Shown here: positions 1 through 8,062 of the stretch, one piece after another | Numbering within the stretch: the first letter of the stretch is position 1 | Layout of the letters: every line of letters starts with the position of its first letter | Assembly (NCBI RefSeq): GCF_008365385.1 | Contig: NZ_QOVF01000001.1 | Location: 868,001-932,000, forward strand | Source: Halopseudomonas laoshanensis | GTDB taxonomy: Bacteria > Pseudomonadota > Gammaproteobacteria > Pseudomonadales > Pseudomonadaceae | DNA length: 64,000 nucleotides | Direction of reading: 5' to 3' | Program-made: the position numbers and the translations under genes | The notes under the pieces: model-generated | The model's database searches: none | Told to the model about the DNA's origin: nothing | Seen by the model: the letters and a program-made list of their open reading frames with translations, nothing else

Positions 1-1330
1 GACTGGCATTGAGGAACGCCTCGGCCACCAATTGTGCGGCATCGCTGCCCTGAGCCAGTGTATTGGCTGTGTCACAACCGGGCGTGCCGCTGCTGCGATT
101 AGTGGTCTCGCCAGGAACACGTACCAGGCAGAATGACTCGTTGGCCAGACCAATGATCTCCTGCTTGCGCTCGTCTATCTGCTCCTTGTAGGTTGCTAGA
201 ATCGCATCTGCAGCGGCGTCCGGCGTGGTGACGCGCAACTCGTCGATGCCTTCAACCAGCGCCAGCAGTTCCTGACGCCGAGTTTCGCCTACCTCCGCAA
301 AGCTTCCCTCTACTGCCTGTTGGAAGCTATCGCCCACCAGCAATGATGCCTGACCCTCGCAGCTGGCCACTTTACCTTCGCTGTCGAACTCAATACTCAT
401 CAGCCCCAGCGCTTTGCTGTACTCCCACGCCTGGCCGATGCAGACCAGGTCGCCATCGGCGTTGGTGGTGCGGGTCGGGTAGTCTCCGGAGGAGCCCAGG
501 CCCAGGGCGCTGAAATCGCCAAGCAACGAGTGTGAGTCACCCCCGATGATGACGTCTACACCGCTCAGGCTCGCGGCCATGGTCTGGTCGTTCTCATAAC
601 CTTGATGGGTGAGCAGAACGATATGCTCAACGCCCTGGCTCTGGAGATCGTCAATGGTATCTTGGGCTGTCTGAACTTCATCGAGAAACTCAGTGGTGTC
701 CAGAGGACGAGAGGAGTTGGTGGTCTTGCCGCTGATGTCGATACCAATAACGCCGACTTGCACGCCGTCGACTTCGCGGATCATGTAAGGCTTGATGTAA
801 TCGTCAGTTGCCGAGGGAGCCAGTGGTGTGCCGACCTGTGGTTTGACGTTGGCGGCCAGCACCGGGGTGTCACAGTCACCCTCAGCCAGGTAATCCAGAA
901 AGGTTTTCAAGCCGGCATCGCTGTCATCAAACTCATGGTTGCCGAGAGCAAAGGCATCGAAGCAGACAGTATTCATCATGTCCGCGTCCGCTTCACCTTG
1001 ATAAAAGGTGTAGTAAAGAGTGCCGGTAATAGCGTCACCGGCGTGCAACTTCAGCAGGTTGGGAACATTTTGTTCCATCTCGGCAAAGGCCGCGGTAACG
1101 CGTGAAAAGCCACCGAGCTCAACGCGGGTAGGTTCACCGTCCAGTTGGATTTCAAAATTGCTGGTGGCGTCGAGCTGCGAGTGATGATCGTTTATGTGCG
1201 CTATGTTGAGCGTCAGTGGGTCAGCCTGAGCCGGATCATCGTTGGAATCATCCGAAGAGTCGCTGTTACAGGCTGCCAGAGAAGTGCAGATGACCAGACA
1301 AGCCAGTCCCTTGAATCGATTGTTCAACAT
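1..1330 (-). CDS. 5'-nucleotidase / UshA-like metallophosphatase lipoprotein, 3' end cut by window
   Basis: Periplasmic or outer-membrane 5'-nucleotidase-type metallophosphoesterase that would release phosphate from nucleotides. The visible 443 residues start with a lipoprotein signal (hydrophobic stretch ending in lipobox LAAC, then a Ser/Asp-rich linker). Metallophosphatase motifs follow in the expected order: HINDHHS near residue 46, GDAITG, GNHEFD, THQGYE and GGDSHS. The region after that corresponds to the start of the C-terminal 5'-nucleotidase domain, and the gene runs off the window start. The ATG at 1330 has AAGGA a few bases upstream. A Pho-box-like element and palindrome lie about 60 bp upstream, which would suit phosphate control. 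Family call is firm; exact substrate is not. Confidence 0.88.
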   Translation of the reverse strand, partial: MLNNRFKGLACLVICTSLAACNSDSSDDSNDDPAQADPLTLNIAHINDHHSQLDATSNFEIQLDGEPTRVELGGFSRVTAAFAEMEQNVPNLLKLHAGDAITGTLYYTFYQGEADADMMNTVCFDAFALGNHEFDDSDAGLKTFLDYLAEGDCDTPVLAANVKPQVGTPLAPSATDDYIKPYMIREVDGVQVGVIGIDISGKTTNSSRPLDTTEFLDEVQTAQDTIDDLQSQGVEHIVLLTHQGYENDQTMAASLSGVDVIIGGDSHSLLGDFSALGLGSSGDYPTRTTNADGDLVCIGQAWEYSKALGLMSIEFDSEGKVASCEGQASLLVGDSFQQAVEGSFAEVGETRRQELLALVEGIDELRVTTPDAAADAILATYKEQIDERKQEIIGLANESFCLVRVPGETTNRSSGTPGCDTANTLAQGSDAAQLVAEAFLNAS

Positions 1331-1390
1331 TGACGCATCCTTGGTTGTGTATGACGAAGTACTTCAAACCTAGGATGCGGGTATTACGGA

Positions 1391-1415
1391 TGCATGACTG
1401 TCATGCAAGATTCAT
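1391..1415. promoter_or_regulatory. Palindrome overlapping a Pho-box-like repeat
   Basis: TGCATGAC-T-GTCATGCA (1391-1407) is a perfect 8-bp inverted repeat with a 1-nt spacer. Overlapping it, CTGTCAT (1398-1404) and GATTCAT (1409-1415) are spaced 11 bp apart, like the two half-sites of a PhoB box (the second is degenerate). It lies about 60 bp upstream of the 5'-nucleotidase start but reads on the opposite strand, so a PhoB role is only a suggestion. Confidence 0.35.
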
Positions 1416-1493
1416 CAACACCGATGCTGATATCTGGCAGCGCTAGAGGGGCGGGAGGAAGCGCCGCTACCTGTGGAGTAACGGCGCGACCCA

Positions 1494-2414
1494 TCAAGCC
1501 GAGGCTTCAGCCTCGTAGTCGGCATAAGAGTGCTTCAGCGTAGCGTGGTTTAGCAGCATTTCAGCCTTGAGTGTTTCGCCGCTGGCGTCGTAGATGCGGC
1601 TGCGGACCCAGTAGGATTCGGTGCGTTTGCTTTCTGACAGTGCAACGATCTCGCGACGGATCAAGTAGTCCTCGCCGACAAACAGGGGGCCGTCGATCAT
1701 GCGGATCTCCTGATCGGCAAACAGGCCGATCACCGGCTGCTTGACCGGAAAGGCGGCCTGCTTGCTGGTGTACTCGGCCAGTACGCTGACCATCTCCAGC
1801 GGAATGACCGCGCGACCCCAGGGGGTGCTGGCGGCGTCGGAATACCAGGGTGAATTTTCCGTTATGCCCTCAAGCTTTTGCGCAAGCGAGAAGGGATACA
1901 GGTCGCCCATGTGCTGCTCGGCATCCATGCGTACTTTCTCGTCCTCAGCACCCAGCATGCCGACGTACAGACCGGAGAGGATGACCAGCTTCTCCGGCGC
2001 GCGCAGTTTCGCCATACGCTCATCCAGCAGGGTAGCGCCGTCATCCGGACCGAGGCTGGCGCTGGCTTCCAGTACCGGGGTGCCATCGGCTTTCTCCGCC
2101 CAGGCGCGCACACGAGTGGTGCCGGGAGCAGGTCGCTCGACAAAAGCGCGAACCAACTCCCCCTCAACGACCATATTCTGGAAGTGCGATGAGAAGCAGC
2201 CCCGTTCAAACCAGGCCTGGCCCCAGATTTCCGCCAGCAGCGGAACGAACAGGCTGAAGTGTGTGGGACCTTCAATAGGTCCGGCTCGGAAGCCGAGCTT
2301 TTCCGCCATGCTGTCATCATGAATGGAGGTGTGGCCGCTGTATTGCTGGTCGGCCAGCATCTGCCTGGGTTCGCGCAGTGGCCCGCAAAGGTAGAGAGGG
2401 GTAGCAAAGCTCAT
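1494..2414 (-). CDS. Twin hot-dog-like protein of unknown function
   Basis: A 306-residue cytosolic protein with no signal peptide. The N-terminal half (HDDSMAEKLGFRAGPIEGPTHF) resembles the MaoC/hot-dog entry strand with its Gly/Pro-rich turn, and the C-terminal half (FVGEDYLIRREIVALSESKRTESYWVRS is the centre of this part) looks like a second hot-dog unit, so a double hot-dog architecture is likely. Such proteins act on acyl-CoA or acyl-ACP thioesters as hydratases or thioesterases, but I do not see a convincing catalytic Asp/His pair, so no reaction is assigned. It stands alone between the nucleotidase and the divergently transcribed pirin gene. Confidence 0.55.
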   Translation of the reverse strand: MSFATPLYLCGPLREPRQMLADQQYSGHTSIHDDSMAEKLGFRAGPIEGPTHFSLFVPLLAEIWGQAWFERGCFSSHFQNMVVEGELVRAFVERPAPGTTRVRAWAEKADGTPVLEASASLGPDDGATLLDERMAKLRAPEKLVILSGLYVGMLGAEDEKVRMDAEQHMGDLYPFSLAQKLEGITENSPWYSDAASTPWGRAVIPLEMVSVLAEYTSKQAAFPVKQPVIGLFADQEIRMIDGPLFVGEDYLIRREIVALSESKRTESYWVRSRIYDASGETLKAEMLLNHATLKHSYADYEAEASA

Positions 2415-2611
2415 GGTTCTGTCCTTGGTGTACAGGGGATCGCTGAAGTGTAGTCAGAGTGGCAGGGGCTCGGCAAACGTGCGGTTGTAGAGATATTCAG
2501 AGCAATGATGGAAAGGTCTGGGGGAACTCGACCTGTTTGGATTGCTGGAGCTATGCTGAGCTAGTTGACGGGCCGGGCCTTACGCGGATTTAACTTGGGA
2601 GGAAAAATCAC

Positions 2612-3526
2612 ATGAGCAATACGTTGCCAGATGCCGTTCAGTCCTGCTCAGTATCTGACCCGCCTTGCGCCGCCATTGAGCTGATCATCCAGCCGCGCGA
2701 GCACGATATCGGCGGCTTGGTGGTCCGGCGGGCGTTGCCCACCGCGAAACGCAAGACGGTCGGCCCCTGGATATTTTTCGACCATATGGGGCCCGCACGT
2801 TTTTCCGCGGGGCAGGGCATCAACGTCCGGCCACATCCGCATATTGGTATTGCCACCGTGACCTACCTGTTTGCCGGCGAAATTTTGCATCGGGACTCCA
2901 TCGGGAGTCTGCAGCCGATCCGGCCTGGCGATATCAACCTGATGGTGACGGGGAGCGGCATGGTGCACTCCGAGCGCGAACGACCAGAAGTCACGGCAGT
3001 CGAGCATGAGCTGCATGGTCTGCAATTGTGGCTGGTGCTACCCGAAGCAGATGAAGAGGTGGCACCGGCATTTCACCACTATCCGAGCCGCGATATACCT
3101 GCCGTCGATATAGAAGGCGTAACAGTTAGAGTCATGATGGGTAGCGCCTTCGGCGTCACCTCGCCAGTGCGGGTGTTCTCCGAAACGCTGTACGTAGAGG
3201 CGCATTTAAAAGCCGGGCAATCGCTGACGCTCCCCGAGGCCGGCGAGCGTGCGGTGTATGTCGCCAGTGGTGCATTGCAGGCAGGAGGCACGGCGTTACC
3301 CCTGCACTCGATGGCGATCTTCTCCAGTGCCTCAGACATCGTGGTGACTGCCACCGAGGACGCCCGCATCGCGCTGATTGGGGGCGAACCACTGGGCCGG
3401 CGTTTTATCGAATGGAATTTTGTATCCAGCCGCAGAGAAAGGATAGAACAGGCCAAACAGGCTTGGCGGGAGGGGCAGTTCGCCAAGGTAGTGGGTGATG
3501 AGGACGAGTTTATTCCATTGCCTTGA
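2612..3526 (+). CDS. Pirin family protein (bicupin)
   Basis: Pirin-type bicupin of 304 residues. The N-terminal cupin carries the metal site: H75 and H77 in RPHPHIG, then H119 and E121 in GSGMVHSE, matching the two-His, His/Glu set of pirins that bind Fe. The C-terminal cupin lacks metal ligands, as usual. It is cytosolic. Bacterial pirins have been linked to quercetin dioxygenase activity and to modulation of pyruvate metabolism; the role here is not shown. The ATG at 2612 follows GGGAGGA with about 8 nt spacing. It is monocistronic and convergent with the PAAR gene. Confidence 0.9.
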   Translation: MSNTLPDAVQSCSVSDPPCAAIELIIQPREHDIGGLVVRRALPTAKRKTVGPWIFFDHMGPARFSAGQGINVRPHPHIGIATVTYLFAGEILHRDSIGSLQPIRPGDINLMVTGSGMVHSERERPEVTAVEHELHGLQLWLVLPEADEEVAPAFHHYPSRDIPAVDIEGVTVRVMMGSAFGVTSPVRVFSETLYVEAHLKAGQSLTLPEAGERAVYVASGALQAGGTALPLHSMAIFSSASDIVVTATEDARIALIGGEPLGRRFIEWNFVSSRRERIEQAKQAWREGQFAKVVGDEDEFIPLP

Positions 3527-3561
3527 TTGATGGCGCTGCGTCTTGGCGTCACGCCCCAGGG

Positions 3562-3855
3562 TTAACCACGCGCACTGTTACTGCCCAAGGTGATGGTTCC
3601 TTCGCCAAGCAGCGTATTGGACCCCGGCGGGCAACCGCAGGCAACGTAATCGCCAGCTCTGGCTGCCAGGCCCGCGGGCAGAGTGACGGTTCTTTTGCCG
3701 ACCGCCACGATCTCGCCAATCCCTTTCTTGCAAGCTGGGCAGGTGGCCTTGTGGCCAACGGAGCTGGCTACAAGGCCATCGAACATCAGTCCCGAGTTGC
3801 CCTCAATTACGGCACCTCCTGTGGAGGTCTTAGAACCAATCCCTATTTTCAGCAT
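3562..3855 (-). CDS. PAAR-domain protein
   Basis: A 97-residue PAAR protein. These form the sharp tip that caps the VgrG spike of type VI secretion or related contractile systems. It begins with the typical MLKIGIGSKTSTGG entry (starting near residue 1), with KATCPACKKG and ACGCPPGSNTLL holding Cys/His residues that can bind the tip metal. The ATG at 3855 has AGGAG 11 nt upstream; a GTG at 3882 would add nine residues. No vgrG, hcp, effector or immunity gene is adjacent, so this is an orphan tip with no fused effector domain. Confidence 0.82.
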   Translation of the reverse strand: MLKIGIGSKTSTGGAVIEGNSGLMFDGLVASSVGHKATCPACKKGIGEIVAVGKRTVTLPAGLAARAGDYVACGCPPGSNTLLGEGTITLGSNSARG

Positions 3856-3967
3856 GACGCCCAATGCTCCTGGTAAAACCACTTTAGCCAGTTGTGGTAA
3901 GTAGGAGCTTGGATTTGCTCTAGATGCACAGGCATGACCACAACACTCTGGCGCATGAGCTTAATAA

Positions 3968-4077
3968 CCCAGGCGCTCAGGTCAATTCGAAGGTGACAGC
4001 TTTGCTGGGCACATCACACTTTGACGCATGAGTGCGGGCGCCTGGGCATAAGCCGGTTGTGTTCCTGGCTTTTTTGA
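3968..4077 (+). ncRNA. Candidate small RNA ending in an intrinsic terminator
   Basis: CCCAGGCGC (3968-3976) is the exact reverse complement of GCGCCTGGG (4038-4046), so a transcript could close a long stem. Immediately after comes AGCCGG...CCTGGCT followed by six T (4051-4075), a good Rho-independent terminator on the + strand with no gene upstream of it. A short structured RNA is one explanation; a remnant of a lost gene is another. No promoter was identified with confidence. Confidence 0.25.
4051..4077 (+). terminator. Rho-independent terminator with no upstream gene
   Basis: Stem AGCCGG / CCTGGCT (one bulged T), 7-nt loop, followed by TTTTTT at 4070-4075. It lies 190 bp downstream of the PAAR gene's 5' end and points toward the hydrolase gene, so it would isolate that gene from upstream + strand transcription. 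Confidence 0.5.
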
Positions 4078-4284
4078 TAGGCAGCGCAGCGCTTAACACC
4101 ACTGCTCAATAAGCACACGTTGGCTGACTTATTCGTGAGTACTAGTGTCAATCGCACCGCGCCTGAACTTTTTAAGTTGGTGTTTTAGTTCCTAACTTTC
4201 TATATCGGTAACTTTGGTCTTTCTATTTAAATGTTCGTGTTGTTAATGACGAAGTGTCCCTATGCAATCCGGCACAACGCTATC

Positions 4285-4380
4285 TCACCCATTTGGGTTA
4301 AGTAATTGATTTAAAAGCATTCATTTTGTATGGTCATAAAATGAAAATGTATCATTTATAACTTTAACCCATATGGGTGA
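4285..4380. promoter_or_regulatory. Symmetric operator array upstream of the polyester hydrolase
   Basis: Two near-identical palindromic sites face each other: TCACCCATTTGGGTTA (4285-4300) and TAACCCATATGGGTGA (4365-4380). Each is itself a palindrome with core ACCCA-NN-TGGGT, and their centres are exactly 80 bp apart. Midway, centred on the same point (4332.5), is an 8-bp inverted repeat TTCATTTT/AAAATGAA (4320-4327 and 4338-4345). The arrangement looks like a pair of binding sites for one dimeric regulator, perhaps with looping. The downstream site is about 20 bp upstream of a candidate -35 box, a typical activator position. The cognate regulator is not known. Confidence 0.6.
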
Positions 4381-4396
4381 AAGTGCCTTGATGGCA

Positions 4397-4424
4397 TTGA
4401 CTTGTGTTCTTTATGGATTAAAAC
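4397..4424 (+). promoter_or_regulatory. Candidate sigma-70 promoter for the polyester hydrolase
   Basis: TTGACT (4397-4402), a 16-bp spacer, then TAAAAC (4419-4424). The -35 is good and the -10 poor, as expected of an activator-dependent promoter. It is about 90 bp upstream of the ATG and 19 bp downstream of the second ACCCATATGGGT site. Confidence 0.4.
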
Positions 4425-4515
4425 TTCGGCCGGCTGATGGTATTTCTCTGGTCCGTGGACCGTCAGCTAAAACAAGTTTGAATAATAAAACCGTTGTTAT
4501 ATCCATGGAGTTTCA

Positions 4516-5448
4516 ATGAAAAATACTAATTCCCGCCCAGCCCGCCTTTCCAAGACGCTGTCCACGTTCCTGACGGCGAGTGCGTTGATGCTCTCTGCTA
4601 CTGCGATGGCCGCAAACCCAGTTCCTCCAGACGAGCCCCGTGAGCCAGGTTCAGGCTTTGAGCGCGGTCCAGATCCAAGCGTGTCTTTTCTGGAAGCAGC
4701 TACCGGTCCTTATTCTGTCGATACCGAGCGGGTCTCCAGCTTCGTGAGTGGTTTCGGGGGCGGTACTATTCACTACCCTGAAGACACCACCGGCACCATG
4801 GCGGCGATCGTTGTCATCCCCGGTTATGTATCTGCCGAGTCGTCTATCGAATGGTGGGGGCCCAAGCTGGCTTCCCACGGCTTTGTGGTCATGACCATCG
4901 ATACCAACAGCGGCTTCGATCAGCCGCCAAGCCGTGCTGATCAGATCAATGCCGCTCTGGATTATCTGGTTGATGAAAACACCAGCTCGGGTAGCCCGGT
5001 GCAGGGCATGATCGATACCGATCGCCTGGGTGTAGTTGGCTGGTCGATGGGCGGCGGCGGCACGCTGCGCGTGGCCACTGAGGGTCGTATCAGTGCGGCC
5101 ATACCGTTGGCGCCTTGGGATACCTCCAGCTTGCGCTTTCGCAATGTAGAGGCGCCGACGCTGATCATTGCCTGCGAGTCCGACATTATTGCTCCGGTGG
5201 GCAGTCATGCATCACCGTTCTACAACCGCATCCCCGATGACGTGGACAAGGCTTTCGTCGAGATCGACGGTGGCAGCCACTACTGCGGCAACGGTGGAGG
5301 GTTCAACAATGATGTGCTGAGCCGTTTCGGTGTGTCCTGGATGAAGCTGCATCTGGATAATGATGAGCGTTATCAGCAGTTCCTCTGCGGTCCTGACCAT
5401 GAGGACGACAACGACATTTCCGAGTATCGCGGTAACTGCCCTTACTAA
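4516..5448 (+). CDS. Secreted type IIb PETase-like polyester hydrolase (cutinase/dienelactone hydrolase fold)
   Basis: Exported alpha/beta hydrolase of 310 residues predicted to cleave ester bonds in polyesters such as cutin-like polymers or PET. A Sec signal runs to about residue 32 (ATAMA then ANP). Catalytic residues: S177 in GWSMGG, D223 in CESD, H255 in GGSHYC; oxyanion hole Y104 (PGY) and M178. C220/C257 and C291/C308 would form the two disulfides typical of type II enzymes; Tyr256 after the catalytic His fits type IIb. W113/W114 and W201 line the expected substrate cleft. The sequence closely follows what I recall of PE-H of H. aestusnigri, but PE-H has Phe where this protein has Tyr104. 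ATG preceded by GGAG. Monocistronic, with its own operator array and terminator. Confidence 0.9.
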   Translation: MKNTNSRPARLSKTLSTFLTASALMLSATAMAANPVPPDEPREPGSGFERGPDPSVSFLEAATGPYSVDTERVSSFVSGFGGGTIHYPEDTTGTMAAIVVIPGYVSAESSIEWWGPKLASHGFVVMTIDTNSGFDQPPSRADQINAALDYLVDENTSSGSPVQGMIDTDRLGVVGWSMGGGGTLRVATEGRISAAIPLAPWDTSSLRFRNVEAPTLIIACESDIIAPVGSHASPFYNRIPDDVDKAFVEIDGGSHYCGNGGGFNNDVLSRFGVSWMKLHLDNDERYQQFLCGPDHEDDNDISEYRGNCPY

Positions 5449-5467
5449 GCGGCAAGCTGCTAATAAA

Positions 5468-5499
5468 GCGCCGGGACCCGATCAGGGCCCGGCGTTTTC
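5468..5499. terminator. Intrinsic terminator, probably bidirectional
   Basis: CGCCGGG (5469-5475) pairs with CCCGGCG (5488-5494), followed by TTTTC on the + strand. On the minus strand the flank is CTTTATTA. It sits between the convergent hydrolase and TetR genes and overlaps the last codons of the latter. Confidence 0.7.
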
Positions 5500-6148
5500 A
5501 GTTGGATGTCGGGATGTTGTTGTCGGCTTGAATTGCGGCACGGCACAGCTGTTCCATCTGTTCCGCCCACTGACGCATGTAATCGTCATCCATCTGCAGT
5601 AACAGGGCATAACGCCGCCCGCCCCAGACTGCGATGTGTAACGCCTCTATGGTTGCTGGGGAAGGGATGCGGGGCAGATCGGTACAGGCTTGAAACACGC
5701 GCTGCCACATCTGGCTCAGTTCCTGGTGCGCGCGCTGCTGGTGTTTGAGTTCAGCGATGGACGGCTCCAGGTCCAGCATATCTGGATGAAACCAGGGCAA
5801 GCCCGTACGGTCCACGCCACAGAGTATCTGTAACAGACCGTGCAGGCGGGCTTCCCAGTCCAGGCCTTGCGCCTGCGTCACTTGAGTATCGACCTTTTCA
5901 ATCAGCGACTCTATGCAGTAGCGCATGTAGCCAGAGTGCAGGGCGGTCTTGTTCGGGAAGTAGTCGTACAGGGTACCTACGGCGATACCCGTTTCCAGCG
6001 CGACTGCGCGCGTGGTGATGCGCTGCCAACCGTCGCGCTGCCAAATCCGAACAAAGGCATCAAAAATGGCTTGAACGGTGAACTTGGCACGCGCTTGCGA
6101 AGGTCTTTTGAGCGGCCGGGCCTTGGGTTCAGGGGCAGCGGGGCGCAT
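5498..6148 (-). CDS. TetR/AcrR-family transcriptional regulator
   Basis: A 216-residue TetR-type regulator: basic, Pro-rich N-terminus, then the helix-turn-helix (ITTRAVALETGIAVGTLYDY, about residues 46-65) and a ligand-binding alpha-helical C-terminal half. It is divergent from the DUF2855 gene with about 80 bp between them, the usual layout for a repressor and its target. The ATG at 6148 is preferred to a TTG two codons upstream; neither has a strong ribosome site. Ligand unknown. Confidence 0.88.
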   Translation of the reverse strand: MRPAAPEPKARPLKRPSQARAKFTVQAIFDAFVRIWQRDGWQRITTRAVALETGIAVGTLYDYFPNKTALHSGYMRYCIESLIEKVDTQVTQAQGLDWEARLHGLLQILCGVDRTGLPWFHPDMLDLEPSIAELKHQQRAHQELSQMWQRVFQACTDLPRIPSPATIEALHIAVWGGRRYALLLQMDDDYMRQWAEQMEQLCRAAIQADNNIPTSN

Positions 6149-6230
6149 GTTCAATAACCGAACCCGGGGCCCGATTCAACGCGATAGAGTAATTGCATCC
6201 TGAACCACCCCTCCTATGGAGCAACAAGCG

Positions 6231-7337
6231 ATGACAAAGCTGACTCAACTGCAAACTGATAAGTCCGCGCTGGAGCGCACCCGTATTGTGACCAGCGAAT
6301 TACCGACGCTGCAGCAAGGCGAAGCGCTGATGAAAATCGACGGGCTTGCGGTTACGACCAACAATATCACCTATGCCGCCTTCGGTGACACGCCACATTT
6401 GCGCTACTGGCACTTCTTTCCTGCTCAGGAAAAGGGCTGGGGTCATATGCCGGCCTGGGGCTTTGCCGAGGTGGTCGAGTCCACTGTGGAAGGACTGGAA
6501 AAAGGTGAGCGCTTCTATGGCTACTGGCCGATTGCGAGCCATCTGGTGGTCAAGCCGGTCAGGGTCGGTGAGCGCGGTTTCTATGATGGTAGCGAACATC
6601 GGCTGGAGCTGACCTCCGCCTATAATCAATACCAGCGTAGCCGTACTGATGCCGCCTACCGCGAGGATGACGAGTACTACCAGATGCTGCTGCGCCCGCT
6701 GTTCATCACCTCATTCATGCTGGCGGACTTTCTGGAGGACAATGGCTTTTTCGGTGCGCGGCAGATTGCGGTATCCAGCGCTTCGAGCAAGACCGCTTAC
6801 GGGACGGCGTTCTGTCTGGAGAACCTGGATCAGGTGCAACTGTTTGGCTTGACCTCTTCCGGCAACCAGGCATTTGTCGACACTCTGGGATGCTACGATC
6901 AGAGCGTGGGTTATGACGAGCTGGAAACCCTCGATCCATCCGTACCCACGCTGTATGTGGATTTCTCCGGCGATGATCAGTTGCGCTCGCGTGTACACCA
7001 TCATTTTGGCGATTCGCTGGTCTACGACTGTTACGCGGGCTCTGCACAGTCCCATGAGCATCTGGACGAGAGTGAGAAAAACTTGCCGGGGCCTGCGCCG
7101 CAGTTCTACTTCGCGCCCTATCAGATCAAGAAGCGCAATGCCGATTGGGGCGCGGCTGAAGTGACACGTCGGTTCAATGAGGCGCAGCTGGCGTTTATTC
7201 GCCGGGTCGGCGACAAACAGCAACCCTGGATGCGGGTCAACGAGCATAACGGTCTGGAAGCCGCGCAGGCGCTGGTCGAGGATCTTTGTGCCGGGCGCAT
7301 TGATCCGCGTGAAGGTCATGTGGTGCTGATTGACTAA
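6231..7337 (+). CDS. DUF2855 family protein (MDR-like)
   Basis: A 368-residue protein of the DUF2855 family, distantly related to medium-chain dehydrogenase/reductases: N-terminal GroES-like part (EALMKIDGLAVTTNNITYAAFGD) and a C-terminal Rossmann-like part (ASSKTAYGTAFCL ... QVQLFGLTSSGN). No reaction is established for the family. The start chosen is ATG 6231, with GGAG 9 nt upstream; the ATG at 6216 overlaps that site. Divergent to the TetR gene, which probably controls it. Confidence 0.8.
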   Translation: MTKLTQLQTDKSALERTRIVTSELPTLQQGEALMKIDGLAVTTNNITYAAFGDTPHLRYWHFFPAQEKGWGHMPAWGFAEVVESTVEGLEKGERFYGYWPIASHLVVKPVRVGERGFYDGSEHRLELTSAYNQYQRSRTDAAYREDDEYYQMLLRPLFITSFMLADFLEDNGFFGARQIAVSSASSKTAYGTAFCLENLDQVQLFGLTSSGNQAFVDTLGCYDQSVGYDELETLDPSVPTLYVDFSGDDQLRSRVHHHFGDSLVYDCYAGSAQSHEHLDESEKNLPGPAPQFYFAPYQIKKRNADWGAAEVTRRFNEAQLAFIRRVGDKQQPWMRVNEHNGLEAAQALVEDLCAGRIDPREGHVVLID

Positions 7338-7360
7338 GGCCTGATTTTATTTCTGGGAAC

Positions 7361-7385
7361 AAGGCGCCAGATGGCGCCCTGTTTA
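7361..7385 (+). terminator. Hairpin terminator after the DUF2855 gene
   Basis: GGCGCC-AGAT-GGCGCC (7363-7378) followed by CTGTTTAT, between convergent genes. The T-run is short, so efficiency is uncertain. Confidence 0.45.
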
Positions 7386-8000
7386 TGTCCGCGATTTGAC
7401 GCTATCGAGTATGGCGCTGAGGTAGGGCTTGTGCTGGTCGATATCCGCGCGACTCAGGCCGTTCATTTCGTAAGGAAAGACCAGCCAGTCTTCGGTGCTG
7501 TGCAGACAGAAGTCAGGTTTTAGCGCGGTGCGCCCGGCACCCTGGCGCTGATAAAGCGTAGCAATGCGCGTGTCCTGCGGCATATTGCGCTTGAGTTGCT
7601 GGCTAAGCCGATTCAATACGGCCGTCATGCTGTAACCCGTGCCAAAGGCATCGTCCACGATCAGCAGGCGATCATCGTGGTTCAGGTTGTCTAGCAGGTA
7701 ATGGGTGCCGTGAACCCGTATTTCTTCCTCGGGCGAGGCCACCATCGCATCGTAATGATCCATACCCCGATAGGACGTGCGCAGGGCGATATGGTCAGTA
7801 GCTACACCAAGAGTTTGCAAGCATTCCTGCACATAGATGCCGATGGCGCTGCCGCCACGCCACAGGCCGACGATAAAATTGGGCCGGAAGCCGCTTTCAT
7901 AGATTTGCACCCCCAGGCGAAAGGCATCTTCGATCAGCTCGTTTTCCTGTAGGAACCGCCGCTGCCGTGGGGTTTGCTGAGGTGCTGAGGGCTCTTGCAT
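7383..8000 (-). CDS. Phosphoribosyltransferase-domain protein, paralogue A
   Basis: A 205-residue type I PRTase fold. The PRPP-binding signature RLLIVDDAFGTGYS lies at about 111-124 and the PPi loop region VGLWRGGSAIG at 44-54. In this class the enzyme moves a ribose-5-phosphate from PRPP onto a base (hypoxanthine/xanthine type), but the hood region is not diagnostic. Its 5' end faces, with a few bases between reading frames, a homologous gene on the other strand; they share the N-terminal pattern LIEDAF...SGFRPNFIVGLWRGG. In the signature it has FGTG where the partner has FDTG. Confidence 0.82.
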   Translation of the reverse strand: MQEPSAPQQTPRQRRFLQENELIEDAFRLGVQIYESGFRPNFIVGLWRGGSAIGIYVQECLQTLGVATDHIALRTSYRGMDHYDAMVASPEEEIRVHGTHYLLDNLNHDDRLLIVDDAFGTGYSMTAVLNRLSQQLKRNMPQDTRIATLYQRQGAGRTALKPDFCLHSTEDWLVFPYEMNGLSRADIDQHKPYLSAILDSVKSRT

Positions 8001-8062
8001 GACTTGCCAGGATGCTCCGACTGGTGGGACTATGGCGCGAAGTCACAAACGCTAACGGTCTT

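Larger units (their letters stand above)
3856..4515. other. 660-bp gene-free stretch, AT-rich in its second half
   Basis: No credible coding region on either strand. From about 4100 on, base composition becomes clearly AT-richer than the flanking genes. It holds a putative terminated transcript (3968-4077), an array of three dyads centred at 4292.5, 4332.5 and 4372.5, and a candidate promoter for the polyester hydrolase, all described separately. Confidence 0.7.

Noticed and set aside
602-1105. 167-codon + strand ORF near the window start
   Set aside because: Antisense to the 5'-nucleotidase, whose metallophosphatase motifs are unmistakable although the gene is truncated by the window.
1355-1385. 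CTTCAAACC resembling the anticodon loop of tRNA(Sec)
   Set aside because: The flanking bases cannot form the anticodon stem, and no acceptor or T arms are present. No selC found in the window.
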